DNA of 35,290 bases from JALONO01 sp038209965 (GTDB taxonomy: Bacteria; Bacteroidota; Bacteroidia; Cytophagales; Thermoflexibacteraceae), in assembly GCA_038209965.1 (NCBI GenBank), contig JBBQXF010000048.1:1-35290 (forward strand), given 5' to 3'. Shown piece by piece: positions 7,087 to 14,715 of this stretch (within the stretch, counting starts at the first letter, position 1; each line of letters opens with the position of its first letter). The notes beneath the pieces were generated by a model. The model saw only the letters and a program-made list of their open reading frames with translations. It ran no database searches and was not told where the DNA came from. The translations under genes were made by a program, and so were the position numbers.

Positions 7087-8556
7087 TTACGCCCCCAGCG
7101 ACCAGCCGTCGCGGTATTCGCGCTTGACAAACTGGTTGGCTTGCTCCAAATTGGTGATTTTCATGTTGGGGCCGTCCCAGATCAGCTTTTTGCGCCCTAT
7201 TTTCCGGTACGAATTGGCCAAATTGGGGTCTTTGCCCTCAATCAGTTCCTTCGTACTGAGGCTGCGCAGGGCCAAATTGCCCATCAAAATGGTTTCGGTC
7301 AGTTTGCCTGCGTAGTCAAAGTTGGACGAGGCCAGTTTGTTGGCTTCGGCCAAGCTGCCCGCTTTGCAAGCCGCCACCCAACTGGTCTGGTGGTTGCCCA
7401 CCACCCGGGCAATGGTCTTGGTGGGTTCGTTGAATCCTACCATTTTCGAGGTGGGGAGTAGCCGGGGATTGGCTGCGTAGCACCCGCACATGATTTTGCC
7501 CTTGGTGCCCTCAAAAATCACCCCGCCGTTGGGGTCTCCCATTTCTTCGTCGTCGCGCAGTTCGATGGGCCGCTCGGGCATGATGCCGCCGTCGAGCCAG
7601 TGCAGCTTGACCGGGGGCATTCCTTCCCGGGCCCCAAACTCAAAGTGGATGGCCGAAGCAGGCGGGCAACTGTCGGGAAAATCGCCAGCCTTGAAATCAT
7701 CCACATAAACATTGACCACGCTGGCCTCCACGCTCAAGGGATAGCCCAGTTTGAGGGCCATGAACACCGGATCGATGATGTGGCAAGCCATGTCGCCCAG
7801 GGCGCCCGTGCCGTATTCCCACCAACCGCGCCACTTGAAGGGCAAGTATTGGGGGCTGTAATCCCGTGGTTTGGCAGGGCCTTGCCACAGATCCCAGTCG
7901 AGGGTGGTCGGCACCGGGGATTTGTCACTGGGGGTAGGCTTGCCTTGGGGCCAGATCGGGCGGTTGGTCCACGCTTGCACGTTGGTTACTTCGCCGATCA
8001 GCCCGGCCCCGATCCACTCCGCGATCCGGCGGATATCGTTGCTCGAGTTGCCTTGGTTGCCCATTTGGGTGGCCAAGTTGTATTTGTGGGCGGCTTGGGT
8101 CAGCATCCGGGCTTCCCACACGGTCTGGGTGAGGGGTTTCTCCAAGTACACGTGCTTGCCCATTTGCATGGCGGCCATCGCGATCACAGCGTGGGTGTGG
8201 TCGGGCGTGGCGATCATAACGGCATCAATGTCCTTGTTCATTTCATTGAGCATCACCCGAAAATCTTTGTAGCGCTTGGCTTTGGCATATTCATTGAAAG
8301 TGCCCTGGGCCCGCACCTCGTCCACATCACAGAGAGCCACTATGTTACTGGCCCCTTTGTTGTAAGCATCGCGGAGAATGGACTGGCCCCGGCCACCCAC
8401 GCCAATGCCCGCAATGTTGAGTTGGTCGCTGGGGGGAATGAAGCCCGGGCCGCCCAGTACGTGGCGCGGCACAATGGTGAACGCGGCGGCGGTTAAAGCC
8501 GCTCCTTTGACAAAATCGCGACGGGTCAAACCTGTTTTTTTGTTCTGATTTTCCAT
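7087..8556 (-). CDS. Gfo/Idh/MocA family oxidoreductase with Tat signal
   Basis: 489 residues. The N-terminus carries a twin-arginine signal (LTRRDFVKGAA, then a hydrophobic stretch to about residue 35), so the folded protein is probably exported with bound nucleotide. The Rossmann fold starts with AGIGVGGRGQS (about 50-60). ATPDHTHA and the catalytic-region EKPLTQTVWEARML follow, typical of the family. The C-terminal part is the long, Trp-rich version common in Bacteroidota and Planctomycetes proteins that act on sugars or glycan derivatives; the substrate is unknown. It starts 44 bases after aat ends on the same strand, so it is probably the last gene of the leftward run. Long antisense frames over it are ignored. 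Confidence 0.92.
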   Translation of the reverse strand: MENQNKKTGLTRRDFVKGAALTAAAFTIVPRHVLGGPGFIPPSDQLNIAGIGVGGRGQSILRDAYNKGASNIVALCDVDEVRAQGTFNEYAKAKRYKDFRVMLNEMNKDIDAVMIATPDHTHAVIAMAAMQMGKHVYLEKPLTQTVWEARMLTQAAHKYNLATQMGNQGNSSNDIRRIAEWIGAGLIGEVTNVQAWTNRPIWPQGKPTPSDKSPVPTTLDWDLWQGPAKPRDYSPQYLPFKWRGWWEYGTGALGDMACHIIDPVFMALKLGYPLSVEASVVNVYVDDFKAGDFPDSCPPASAIHFEFGAREGMPPVKLHWLDGGIMPERPIELRDDEEMGDPNGGVIFEGTKGKIMCGCYAANPRLLPTSKMVGFNEPTKTIARVVGNHQTSWVAACKAGSLAEANKLASSNFDYAGKLTETILMGNLALRSLSTKELIEGKDPNLANSYRKIGRKKLIWDGPNMKITNLEQANQFVKREYRDGWSLGA

Positions 8557-8600
8557 TGATTAAAATTTGGTAAACAAAGTAAATTAAAATGGGACAAAGC

Positions 8601-9311
8601 TTAGAATGGCAGTCCATTGGTGGGCCGGTTGACAAAACCAGCGGCCAAATCGAAGGGAGCCACATCGACATGCAATGATAAAAGTTGCAAAAAATCTTTT
8701 CGGGTAATCATCTTGGCCCCCAAACTGTCCAAGTGCTCAGTGTATACCTGGCAGTCGATCAGGACAAAACCCAAGCTTTGCAGGTGCTGCACCAAGGTGA
8801 TAAATCCCACTTTGGAAGCATTGCTCACGTGGGCAAACATGGATTCGCCAAAGAAACATTGGCCCAGGATGACACCATACAAGCCCCCCACCAACTTGGG
8901 GCCTTCCCATACTTCAACCGAGTGCGCGTAGCCCTGCTGGTGCAGGGTGCAGTAAGCCTCCAGTAGTTCGTCGGTGATCCAAGTGCCCTGTTGGCCGGGG
9001 CGCATTTTCTGGCGGCAATTGGTGATCACTTGGCGAAAATCTTGGTCGGCCGTCACCCGGAATTTTTGGCTGCGCAACACTTGTTTCATGCTGGACGACA
9101 CTTTTAATTGGGCCGGAAAAAGAACGAAACGCGGGTTGGGGCACCACCAATAGATAGGGGAATCTTCCGAAAACCAAGGGAAAATGCCTTGTTGATAAGC
9201 CAAGATCAGCCGTTCAGGCCGCAGATCGCCGCCCATCGCCAGTACGCCACTCGAGTTGGTCTTGTGCGGGGGAGGAAATTCAAGCGAATCGAGCTGCAAT
9301 TGAACCAGCAT
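8601..9311 (-). CDS. aat: Leucyl/phenylalanyl-tRNA--protein transferase
   Basis: 236 residues from ATG 9311. An in-frame ATG at 9437 would add 42 residues that do not fit the family. The enzyme moves Leu or Phe from charged tRNA to proteins with N-terminal Lys or Arg, marking them for ClpAP-type degradation by the N-end rule. Motifs include GVLAMGGDL, GIFPWFSEDSPIYWWCPNPR (in two parts: GIFPWFSED, YWWCPNPR), the GTWITDELLEAY segment, SVEVW and FFGESMFAHVSNASK, then LIDCQVYTEHLDSLGA. It is cytoplasmic. It lies 136 bases downstream of gpsA on the same strand, so it may be co-transcribed or have its own promoter in that gap. Confidence 0.95.
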   Translation of the reverse strand: MLVQLQLDSLEFPPPHKTNSSGVLAMGGDLRPERLILAYQQGIFPWFSEDSPIYWWCPNPRFVLFPAQLKVSSSMKQVLRSQKFRVTADQDFRQVITNCRQKMRPGQQGTWITDELLEAYCTLHQQGYAHSVEVWEGPKLVGGLYGVILGQCFFGESMFAHVSNASKVGFITLVQHLQSLGFVLIDCQVYTEHLDSLGAKMITRKDFLQLLSLHVDVAPFDLAAGFVNRPTNGLPF

Positions 9312-9447
9312 AACAACGGGGGTAATTGGGTATGTGTCCCTTAAAATTAGCGGATCTACGCCGAAACATTGTATAATCAGCCCATAATTTGCCAAATTTT
9401 GTGCTTTTTCTGGTGGTTGCACTGATGTTGAACGCACCTCCCCGGGT

Positions 9448-10530
9448 TTACTTTAACACGTCCTTCAAAATCTTGAATTCCACGGCCGGGGAGATTTTTT
9501 CATACAAAACATGGTAAACTGCCTTGATAATTGGCATATTTACTTTGTATTTATAGTTGATTTCATAAATACATTTGACGGCAAAGTAGCCCTCGGCCAC
9601 CATGTTCATTTCAAGTTGGGCCGCCTTGACCGAATAGCCTCGCCCGATCATGTTGCCAAAAGTCCGGTTGCGGCTAAACTGGGAATAGGTGGTGACCAAC
9701 AAGTCGCCCAGATAGGCCGAGGCATTCATGTCGCGGTTGGGCATGGGCGCCACCGTATCCACAAACCGGCGGATCTCCTGCATTGCATTGGCCACTAGCA
9801 CGGCTTGGAAGTTATCGCCGTAGTTCAACCCGTGGGCCATGCCGCAAGCCACGGCAATGATATTTTTCATCACGGCACAATACTCGGCCCCGTTGATATC
9901 GCCAATGGTCGAGGTGCGAAGGTAGCGGCAGCGGATCAATTGGGCAAATTGATCGGCCCGGGCCAAGTCTTGGCCGCCAATGGTGAGGTAGGAAAGTTTT
10001 TCCAACGCTACTTCTTCGGCATGACAAGGCCCAGCAATCACCACAAAATGATCCAGTGGAATGCCAAAACGCTCCGATACGTAATCGGTGACCAACACGT
10101 TCTCCTTGGGGATCATGCCCTTGATCGCTGAGACCAGGGTTTTATTGGCCAGGGCATCGGGCAATACGTGCCCAAGAACTTCGGGGATGTAGGCCGCTGG
10201 TACACAAAGCACGGCTATCGAAGTTCCTTCCAATACCTCGGCCAGATCGCTCGAGGGCCGCACTTTGGCCGGGTTGAGGTCGACGCCGCTCAAGTAGCGG
10301 GGATTGTGGCCATATTTGACGATGTGGGCTACATCGGCCTTGGCCCGCAACCACCAACGGACTTGGACATCATTTTCGCAGAGCAATTTGGTGATGGCAG
10401 TAGCCCAACTGCCGCCGCCGATCATGGCAATAGAAGTTGTCAATGTAATCGGGATTGGAACGGCCAAAGGTAGGTTGGTTTGGCCAAAAAAGTCTGGGCA
10501 ATGGGCTACTTTGGGCACAAACGGCTTCAT
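9448..10530 (-). CDS. gpsA: Glycerol-3-phosphate dehydrogenase [NAD(P)+]
   Basis: The enzyme reduces dihydroxyacetone phosphate to sn-glycerol-3-phosphate for phospholipid synthesis. The dinucleotide-binding motif is MIGGGSWATAI. It is followed by LCVPA and SAIKGM (catalytic-site lysine), then VIAGPCHAEEV and GAEYCAVMKNIIAVACG with the second catalytic lysine. YLGDLLVTTYSQFSRNRTFG closes the active site (in parts: YLGDLLVTTYS, SRNRTFG). From ATG 10530 the protein has 360 residues, about 28 more than usual. A TTG at 10446 would give MTTSIAMIGGGSW and 332 residues, the normal length, so the start is uncertain. The upstream menE stop is 50 bases away from the ATG, which suggests one transcript. 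Confidence 0.95.
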   Translation of the reverse strand: MKPFVPKVAHCPDFFGQTNLPLAVPIPITLTTSIAMIGGGSWATAITKLLCENDVQVRWWLRAKADVAHIVKYGHNPRYLSGVDLNPAKVRPSSDLAEVLEGTSIAVLCVPAAYIPEVLGHVLPDALANKTLVSAIKGMIPKENVLVTDYVSERFGIPLDHFVVIAGPCHAEEVALEKLSYLTIGGQDLARADQFAQLIRCRYLRTSTIGDINGAEYCAVMKNIIAVACGMAHGLNYGDNFQAVLVANAMQEIRRFVDTVAPMPNRDMNASAYLGDLLVTTYSQFSRNRTFGNMIGRGYSVKAAQLEMNMVAEGYFAVKCIYEINYKYKVNMPIIKAVYHVLYEKISPAVEFKILKDVLK

Positions 10531-10580
10531 TGGAAAGCCAAAACGGGTTACATAGGCTCAGAACGGCCTCAATGTGCACC

Positions 10581-11672
10581 TCAAACTGCCAGCACAACCG
10601 CTTTGAGTTGGTTCCTGTCCACTTTCCCCGTGGCAGTTTCGGGGAAAATGGGGCAGTAACGCACGGACTTCGGTACTTCGTAACGGTCCAAACCAATTGC
10701 CAGCTGGGCTTGGAGGGCGGCTCGCGTGGCTGGGGGCAAGGGATCGCCCTCGATCACCAAGGTGGTTTGCTCGCCCAATCGTTCATCGGGCAAACCCATC
10801 ACCACGAAACGCCGATTTATTCCCAAGTAGGTCAACGTTTTATCCACCACATTTTCTATTTTTTCGACTTGGATTTTCACCCCGCCCGAATTGATCACAT
10901 TGTCGGCGCGGCCCAGCCACTCGAAAGTGCGGGCATCGATCAGGCGTACCCGATCATTGGTGATCAGGGTTTGCCCTTGGGTCACGGGGGCGGTGATGGT
11001 AAGGCAGCCGCGCGGATCTTGGCCCAAGATCACTCCGGGCAGGGCCATGTAGTACTCGCTGCGCAATGGCTCGTTCAGCCGGCGCAGGGCAATGTGCGAC
11101 ACTGTTTCGGTCATGCCATAGGTGGCGTACACGGGTGCTTGGATCACCTGCAACTGTACGGCCAACGCACTGCCCACGGGCGCGCCCCCGATCAAAATAG
11201 CTTTCATTTGATTGAAAATCAACAGATTGTCATCTATTTCCCCGGCTGTCAACATGGCTTGGAGCTGGAGCGGCACTAGGGCGGTAAAAGCAAATTGCTC
11301 ACCTCGGGTTTGGGCAAACGGGCGGGCCGATGGATTGACCACGGTGAGTGCCAGATCGCCCACCAGCCCACGCACGAGCATCATGATCCCCGCGATGTAA
11401 CCCGGGTGGAGGCACACAAGGGCACGATCGCCGGGGCCTAGGCCCAGCGCCTCGAGGGTCATTTGAGCACTGGCGGCCATTTGTGCCCGGGTGAGTTGGA
11501 TGGGTTTGGGCTGCCCGGTCGATCCAGAAGTAGGCACCACAAACTCGGTGTTACCTTGGAGCCATTTTTGACAAAACTGGAGCGCTTGGCCCCGATAGTC
11601 GTCGGTAAAATCATCCATCTGCAAAATATCCGTCACTTGGTAAGTGCCTAGGCCAGGGAAATGGAGTGTCAT
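10581..11672 (-). CDS. menE: O-succinylbenzoate--CoA ligase-like AMP-binding enzyme
   Basis: 363 residues from ATG 11672; an upstream ATG at 11714 adds Pro/Gly-rich residues outside the family. The protein is a short acyl-CoA synthetase of the ANL superfamily. The P-loop is TSGSTGQPK (48-56), the A5 motif YATYGMTETVSH (about 182-193), A7/A8 are RLID and GRADNVINSGGVKI (254-267), and the A10 catalytic lysine is K350 in TGKVDR. Bacteroidota MenE proteins have this reduced N-terminal domain. With menF in the same window, a role in menaquinone synthesis (activating o-succinylbenzoate) is likely but is context-based. It lies 79 bases after the methyltransferase stop and 50 before the gpsA ATG, all leftward. 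Confidence 0.85.
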   Translation of the reverse strand: MTLHFPGLGTYQVTDILQMDDFTDDYRGQALQFCQKWLQGNTEFVVPTSGSTGQPKPIQLTRAQMAASAQMTLEALGLGPGDRALVCLHPGYIAGIMMLVRGLVGDLALTVVNPSARPFAQTRGEQFAFTALVPLQLQAMLTAGEIDDNLLIFNQMKAILIGGAPVGSALAVQLQVIQAPVYATYGMTETVSHIALRRLNEPLRSEYYMALPGVILGQDPRGCLTITAPVTQGQTLITNDRVRLIDARTFEWLGRADNVINSGGVKIQVEKIENVVDKTLTYLGINRRFVVMGLPDERLGEQTTLVIEGDPLPPATRAALQAQLAIGLDRYEVPKSVRYCPIFPETATGKVDRNQLKAVVLAV

Positions 11673-11751
11673 CGGTGGTCGGTGGCCAGGTGGTGAAGGG
11701 CTGCCTGCCCCCAAAGGTACGATCGCGAACAGCGGAGACCAAACCCACCGA

Positions 11752-12993
11752 TCACGGCTGGCTAATCGCCCCCACTTTTTGGCAAATCAGTACCGCCCGG
11801 CTCTGATCCACCAGCGTGGTGGCCAAGAGGTAATGGGCACCGCCTTCGCGGAAGCCAGTCTTTTGACGGATTTCGGCCACGGTCAACGGAAAATTCCGGA
11901 CGGTCAAGTTGGCATAGCCATCGGGCAGCCAAGTGGAGAGGACTTTTTTGTCCAATTTACTCACTGCCAACAGGTTAAATGTGCGGCCCGGAAAATTGGC
12001 CACCCGGTGCTCGGAGGTGTAGAGGTGAGTATTGGGGTGGAGTTTTTGCAGGCCAAACCGCTCCGCCACCGATTTAAAAGCGCCCGCTTTGAGAATCGCC
12101 GCGTTGGGTTCGTAGATAAATGACTGCGGGGAAGCGTAATCCACCTTGGCCGCTGCTTCGTGGGCCCGCGAAAACGCAAATGTGATGGGCCCGGCTTTGG
12201 TCAAGTCCACCGCCCGGATCGTTGGTTGTGCCGCTTTTAACGAGGAAACTTGTGCTGAATTTTGCCACAGAAAAAGGACTTCTTTACATTCATTGTCCAC
12301 TGCAAGCACAATTACCTCGCGCACCACTCCCGATCCGTAACTCCCCAATTCGCCCAAAGCGGCGTCAATGTCCAGCAAGGGGGACGTTTTGAGCAAAATG
12401 GAGGTGGTTTTATGGATGAGCTGGGGGATCAGCGAACGGAGATCCGGCTCACAGTCGGCCAACTTGAACACCTTGCGTTGGGCGGCATCCCGGCGGGCCG
12501 GGTCCAGATAGACCATCTCAACCTTTGCCGAAAAAGACGATAGAAAAGACGAAGCATCGCTTTGGTGGATGGCGATCCGGGGGCTACCCAGCAGGGGAAA
12601 ATTGTAGTGGGCAAGTGCGCAAAGCTGGGGTTGGCGTTCTACATAATGGGCCTCAGCAAACGATTTGGCCATGAAACAGGTATCCACGCCCAGTCCGCCC
12701 GTCAGGTCCACCAGCGAACCGCCCTGCACCAAGCTGGCCTTGAACGTGGCGGCCAATTCGGAGGAGCATTGTTCCATGGCCAAAGCCGGCGGGAACATCA
12801 CCTCGCGATGGGCATGCCAACTCGGCAGTTTGGTTTTGGCCTTTTGCCGCGCCAGGATTTGTTGGACTGCCGCTTGCATGGGAATTTCTGGGTAGCGGTG
12901 TGCCTCGAGCATCAACTTGGCTGGATCCGAGTGGCGGTGCGCTTCCACAAAGTCGAAAAAAAAGGGCTTGGCAATCAGGCTAATACCTTCCAT
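11752..12993 (-). CDS. Class I SAM-dependent methyltransferase, THUMP-like type
   Basis: 413 residues from ATG 12993, after which MEGISLIAKPFFFDFVEAH fits the family better than the longer frame starting at 13035. The N-terminal helical part (1-90) is followed by a Rossmann methyltransferase core. Motif I is DLTGGLGVD (96-104), an acidic post-I region is YVERQ (117-121), and VYLDPARRD (161-169) replaces the catalytic NPPY-type motif. The C-terminal part (about 270-413) corresponds to the THUMP-like domain of these Bacteroidota proteins. The substrate is unknown; RNA is plausible from the THUMP-like part. It is the first gene of the leftward run to menE, gpsA and aat. A TAnnTTTG match lies directly upstream, facing the tRNA-Gly promoter. 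Confidence 0.85.
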   Translation of the reverse strand: MEGISLIAKPFFFDFVEAHRHSDPAKLMLEAHRYPEIPMQAAVQQILARQKAKTKLPSWHAHREVMFPPALAMEQCSSELAATFKASLVQGGSLVDLTGGLGVDTCFMAKSFAEAHYVERQPQLCALAHYNFPLLGSPRIAIHQSDASSFLSSFSAKVEMVYLDPARRDAAQRKVFKLADCEPDLRSLIPQLIHKTTSILLKTSPLLDIDAALGELGSYGSGVVREVIVLAVDNECKEVLFLWQNSAQVSSLKAAQPTIRAVDLTKAGPITFAFSRAHEAAAKVDYASPQSFIYEPNAAILKAGAFKSVAERFGLQKLHPNTHLYTSEHRVANFPGRTFNLLAVSKLDKKVLSTWLPDGYANLTVRNFPLTVAEIRQKTGFREGGAHYLLATTLVDQSRAVLICQKVGAISQP

Positions 12994-13019
12994 GAACAAA
13001 TTTTCAAAAAAATATTGGG

Positions 13020-13027
13020 CAAAGGTA
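13020..13027 (-). promoter_or_regulatory. Candidate -7 element of the leftward methyltransferase gene
   Basis: The minus strand reads TACCTTTG (13027-13020), matching TAnnTTTG. It lies 27 bases upstream of the chosen ATG at 12993. No -33 TTG is seen at the expected distance, so this is tentative. Confidence 0.35.
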
Positions 13028-13058
13028 TTGCACAAAACATAGGCACGCTGTACATTTG
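13028..13058 (+). promoter_or_regulatory. Promoter of tRNA-Gly (Bacteroidota type)
   Basis: TTG at 13028-13030 is followed by exactly 20 bases and then TACATTTG (13051-13058). This is an excellent match to the primary sigma-factor promoter of Bacteroidota (TTTG/TTG, 19-21 bases, TAnnTTTG). Transcription should start roughly 25 bases before the tRNA. Confidence 0.75.
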
Positions 13059-13090
13059 TGGCACGATTGAGGTGTATGCCTCGGCAAAGT

Positions 13091-13163
13091 GCGAGAATAG
13101 CTCAGCTGGTAGAGCGTCACCTTGCCAAGGTGAAGGTCGCGAGTTCGAACCTCGTTTCTTGCT
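13091..13163 (+). tRNA. tRNA-Gly (anticodon GCC)
   Basis: The acceptor stem GCGAGAA pairs with TTCTTGC (one G-T pair). The D arm holds AGCTCAGCTGGTAGAGC. The anticodon stem TCACC/GGTGA closes loop TTGCCAA with anticodon GCC. The T arm is GCGAG-TTCGAAC-CTCGT. The CCA end is not encoded. A strong promoter lies upstream and an intrinsic terminator directly behind. Confidence 0.97.
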
Positions 13164-13172
13164 CAGGTTATT

Positions 13173-13211
13173 AAAACTACAGGGGTTGAAAAACTTTTGT
13201 AGTTTTTTTTT
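13173..13211 (+). terminator. Intrinsic terminator of tRNA-Gly
   Basis: A 9-bp perfect stem (AAAACTACA at 13173-13181, TGTAGTTTT at 13198-13206) with a 16-base loop is followed by an unbroken T run to 13211. It separates the tRNA-Gly transcript from tRNA-Leu. Confidence 0.8.
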
Positions 13212-13222
13212 ACCTCAAATTC

Positions 13223-13309
13223 GCCGGGATGGTGGAACAGGTAGACACGCGGGACTTAAAATCCCGTGGCTGAAAAGCCGTGCGGGTTCGATTCCCGCTC
13301 CTGGTACCA
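13223..13309 (+). tRNA. tRNA-Leu (anticodon UAA)
   Basis: The acceptor stem GCCGGGA pairs with TCCTGGT (two G-T pairs). The anticodon stem CGGGA/TCCCG closes loop CTTAAAA with anticodon TAA. A long variable arm (TGGCTGAAAAGCCG) marks it as a class II tRNA. The T arm is GCGGG-TTCGATT-CCCGC. Unlike the tRNA-Gly upstream, the CCA end is encoded (13307-13309). Confidence 0.97.
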
Positions 13310-13329
13310 AGTGATTTGCAAAAAAGATG

Positions 13330-13363
13330 ATTGCCCCGGGATTGCTCAAATCCTCGGGGCAAT
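13330..13363. terminator. Bidirectional terminator between tRNA-Leu and the GSCFA gene
   Basis: A 9-bp perfect stem (ATTGCCCCG at 13330-13338, CGGGGCAAT at 13355-13363) lies 20 bases after tRNA-Leu. Read leftward it ends on CATCTTTTTT, a good tail for the leftward GSCFA gene. Read rightward the tail is only moderately T-rich. Confidence 0.65.
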
Positions 13364-13478
13364 TTGTTGATTGTCAGTGCGTAAGCCAAGTCTTTGATCG
13401 GCAAGGTTTTGTGGCTTGAAACAAAATATGATCGATTTTCCAGCCTAGGGTGCAAGACTAGCAAAGGTGTTCCAACTT

Positions 13479-14462
13479 TTATGGCTGGGGGCTATCGGTC
13501 AGCCATTGCTGCACTTGGGCCAACTCACTGGCCACCTCCATTCCCTGGAGGGCTTGCAACCGGGCCAATAAGTCTAGCAAAAATTGCCGGTGGGCCATGC
13601 TGCCAGGGTGCAACGGGCGATGGGCCAGCGCCGCCCGGATGGAGGCCCAATTGGCCAAAAATTCCTTGGCGGCTGGATCCAAATACGCATCGATAAATTT
13701 GGTGAAAACATAATCCACCGCTTGCGGAGTGGGGTGCAGCATGTCGGGAGCGTAGAACCGATAGTCGCGAAGGTCGTCAGTTACCAGTTCATAAGCCGGA
13801 AAGTAAGTGGTTTGGGCATGGGCTTCACACAAATAATGGCACGCCAAACGGAGGGCCGCTTTGCTCACTGCATTGAGGGGCAATGTGTCCTTGAGGTGGC
13901 GGACTGGGCTGACGGTGAGCACTACCCGCACCCCAGCGGGCAACCGGGCGAGCAACGGCCCCAATGATTGTTGGATTTCTTCCACGCCCAACAGCTTTTT
14001 CTCAAACCGGGCAGCGGGCATTTTGTGGCAATTGGCCACGGGCTGGCCGGTGGACTTGAGCACATACACCCAAGCTGTGCCCAAGGTGAGCACCAAACAG
14101 CGTGGGCCGGGGGAGTGGAGCCATGCACCCACTTGGGCCAGCCCCGCCCCAGCCCGCCGGCGCAGATCTGCCAGACTTGGCTCGGCAAAGGTAGCCGGGA
14201 GATCGTAATGAAAATGTAGGCCATCGCGCTGGGCAAAGCCGGGTTCGGACAAAGCCTGCCCAGCCAGGGCGCGGGTCAACAAGTTGGTCAATGTAAGCGG
14301 GTTGAACAGCGTGCCGAAAGGATTGACCAGTGCGGGCCACTTGGCTTGCCGAAGCCTTGCCCCCACTTCATCGGCAAAACAGGAGCCCAGCAGCAGGATC
14401 GGGGTTTCATGGCTCAGCAGGTGGGTGGCAGCCGGGAGGTGGATTTCAGTACGAAATTGCAT
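13479..14462 (-). CDS. GSCFA domain-containing protein
   Basis: 327 residues from ATG 14462, where MQFRTEI is the usual N-terminus; the longer frame from 14501 was rejected. The name-giving motif GSCFADE is at residues 26-32, within a beta-strand-turn typical of SGNH/GDSL-like hydrolase folds, and NPFGTLFNP follows. LTLGTAWVY and VVLTVSPVRHLKDT match conserved blocks, and a C-terminal YFPAYEL...DLRDYRFYAPDMLHP pattern gives a possible catalytic Asp-x-x-His pair (DMLHP). The biochemical role is not established; the family is nearly universal in Bacteroidota. The frame shows no signal peptide. It is downstream of menF on the same strand, 253 bases away, and ends before a terminator hairpin. Confidence 0.9.
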   Translation of the reverse strand: MQFRTEIHLPAATHLLSHETPILLLGSCFADEVGARLRQAKWPALVNPFGTLFNPLTLTNLLTRALAGQALSEPGFAQRDGLHFHYDLPATFAEPSLADLRRRAGAGLAQVGAWLHSPGPRCLVLTLGTAWVYVLKSTGQPVANCHKMPAARFEKKLLGVEEIQQSLGPLLARLPAGVRVVLTVSPVRHLKDTLPLNAVSKAALRLACHYLCEAHAQTTYFPAYELVTDDLRDYRFYAPDMLHPTPQAVDYVFTKFIDAYLDPAAKEFLANWASIRAALAHRPLHPGSMAHRQFLLDLLARLQALQGMEVASELAQVQQWLTDSPQP

Positions 14463-14715
14463 GGATTTATGGAAGGCTTGGCTTTTTGGTGGACTGCCCA
14501 ATCTTTGCTTTGGTCGTCAATATTGGGTCAGTTAGCTGGATAGATCATTCAAAACCAAGCTGATCAACTTGGACAATCTACTTAAAGTTAGGTTTATTTG
14601 GGGGCAATTGAGCGAGTTGACCGGCAAAAGCCCAGTTCACTCCGTTGGTAGTTTGTCTGGCAAAAAAACTGGGTAGCACCAACCGAACGGCCCAGCCCTT
14701 GCTGCGCTGCCAAAT

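Noticed and set aside
6909..7130. 73-codon minus-strand frame after the oxidoreductase
   Set aside because: It overlaps the end of the oxidoreductase gene and has no conserved features.
7600..8496. 298-codon plus-strand frame over the Gfo/Idh/MocA gene
   Set aside because: Antisense shadow of a conserved gene; no motif or plausible start context.
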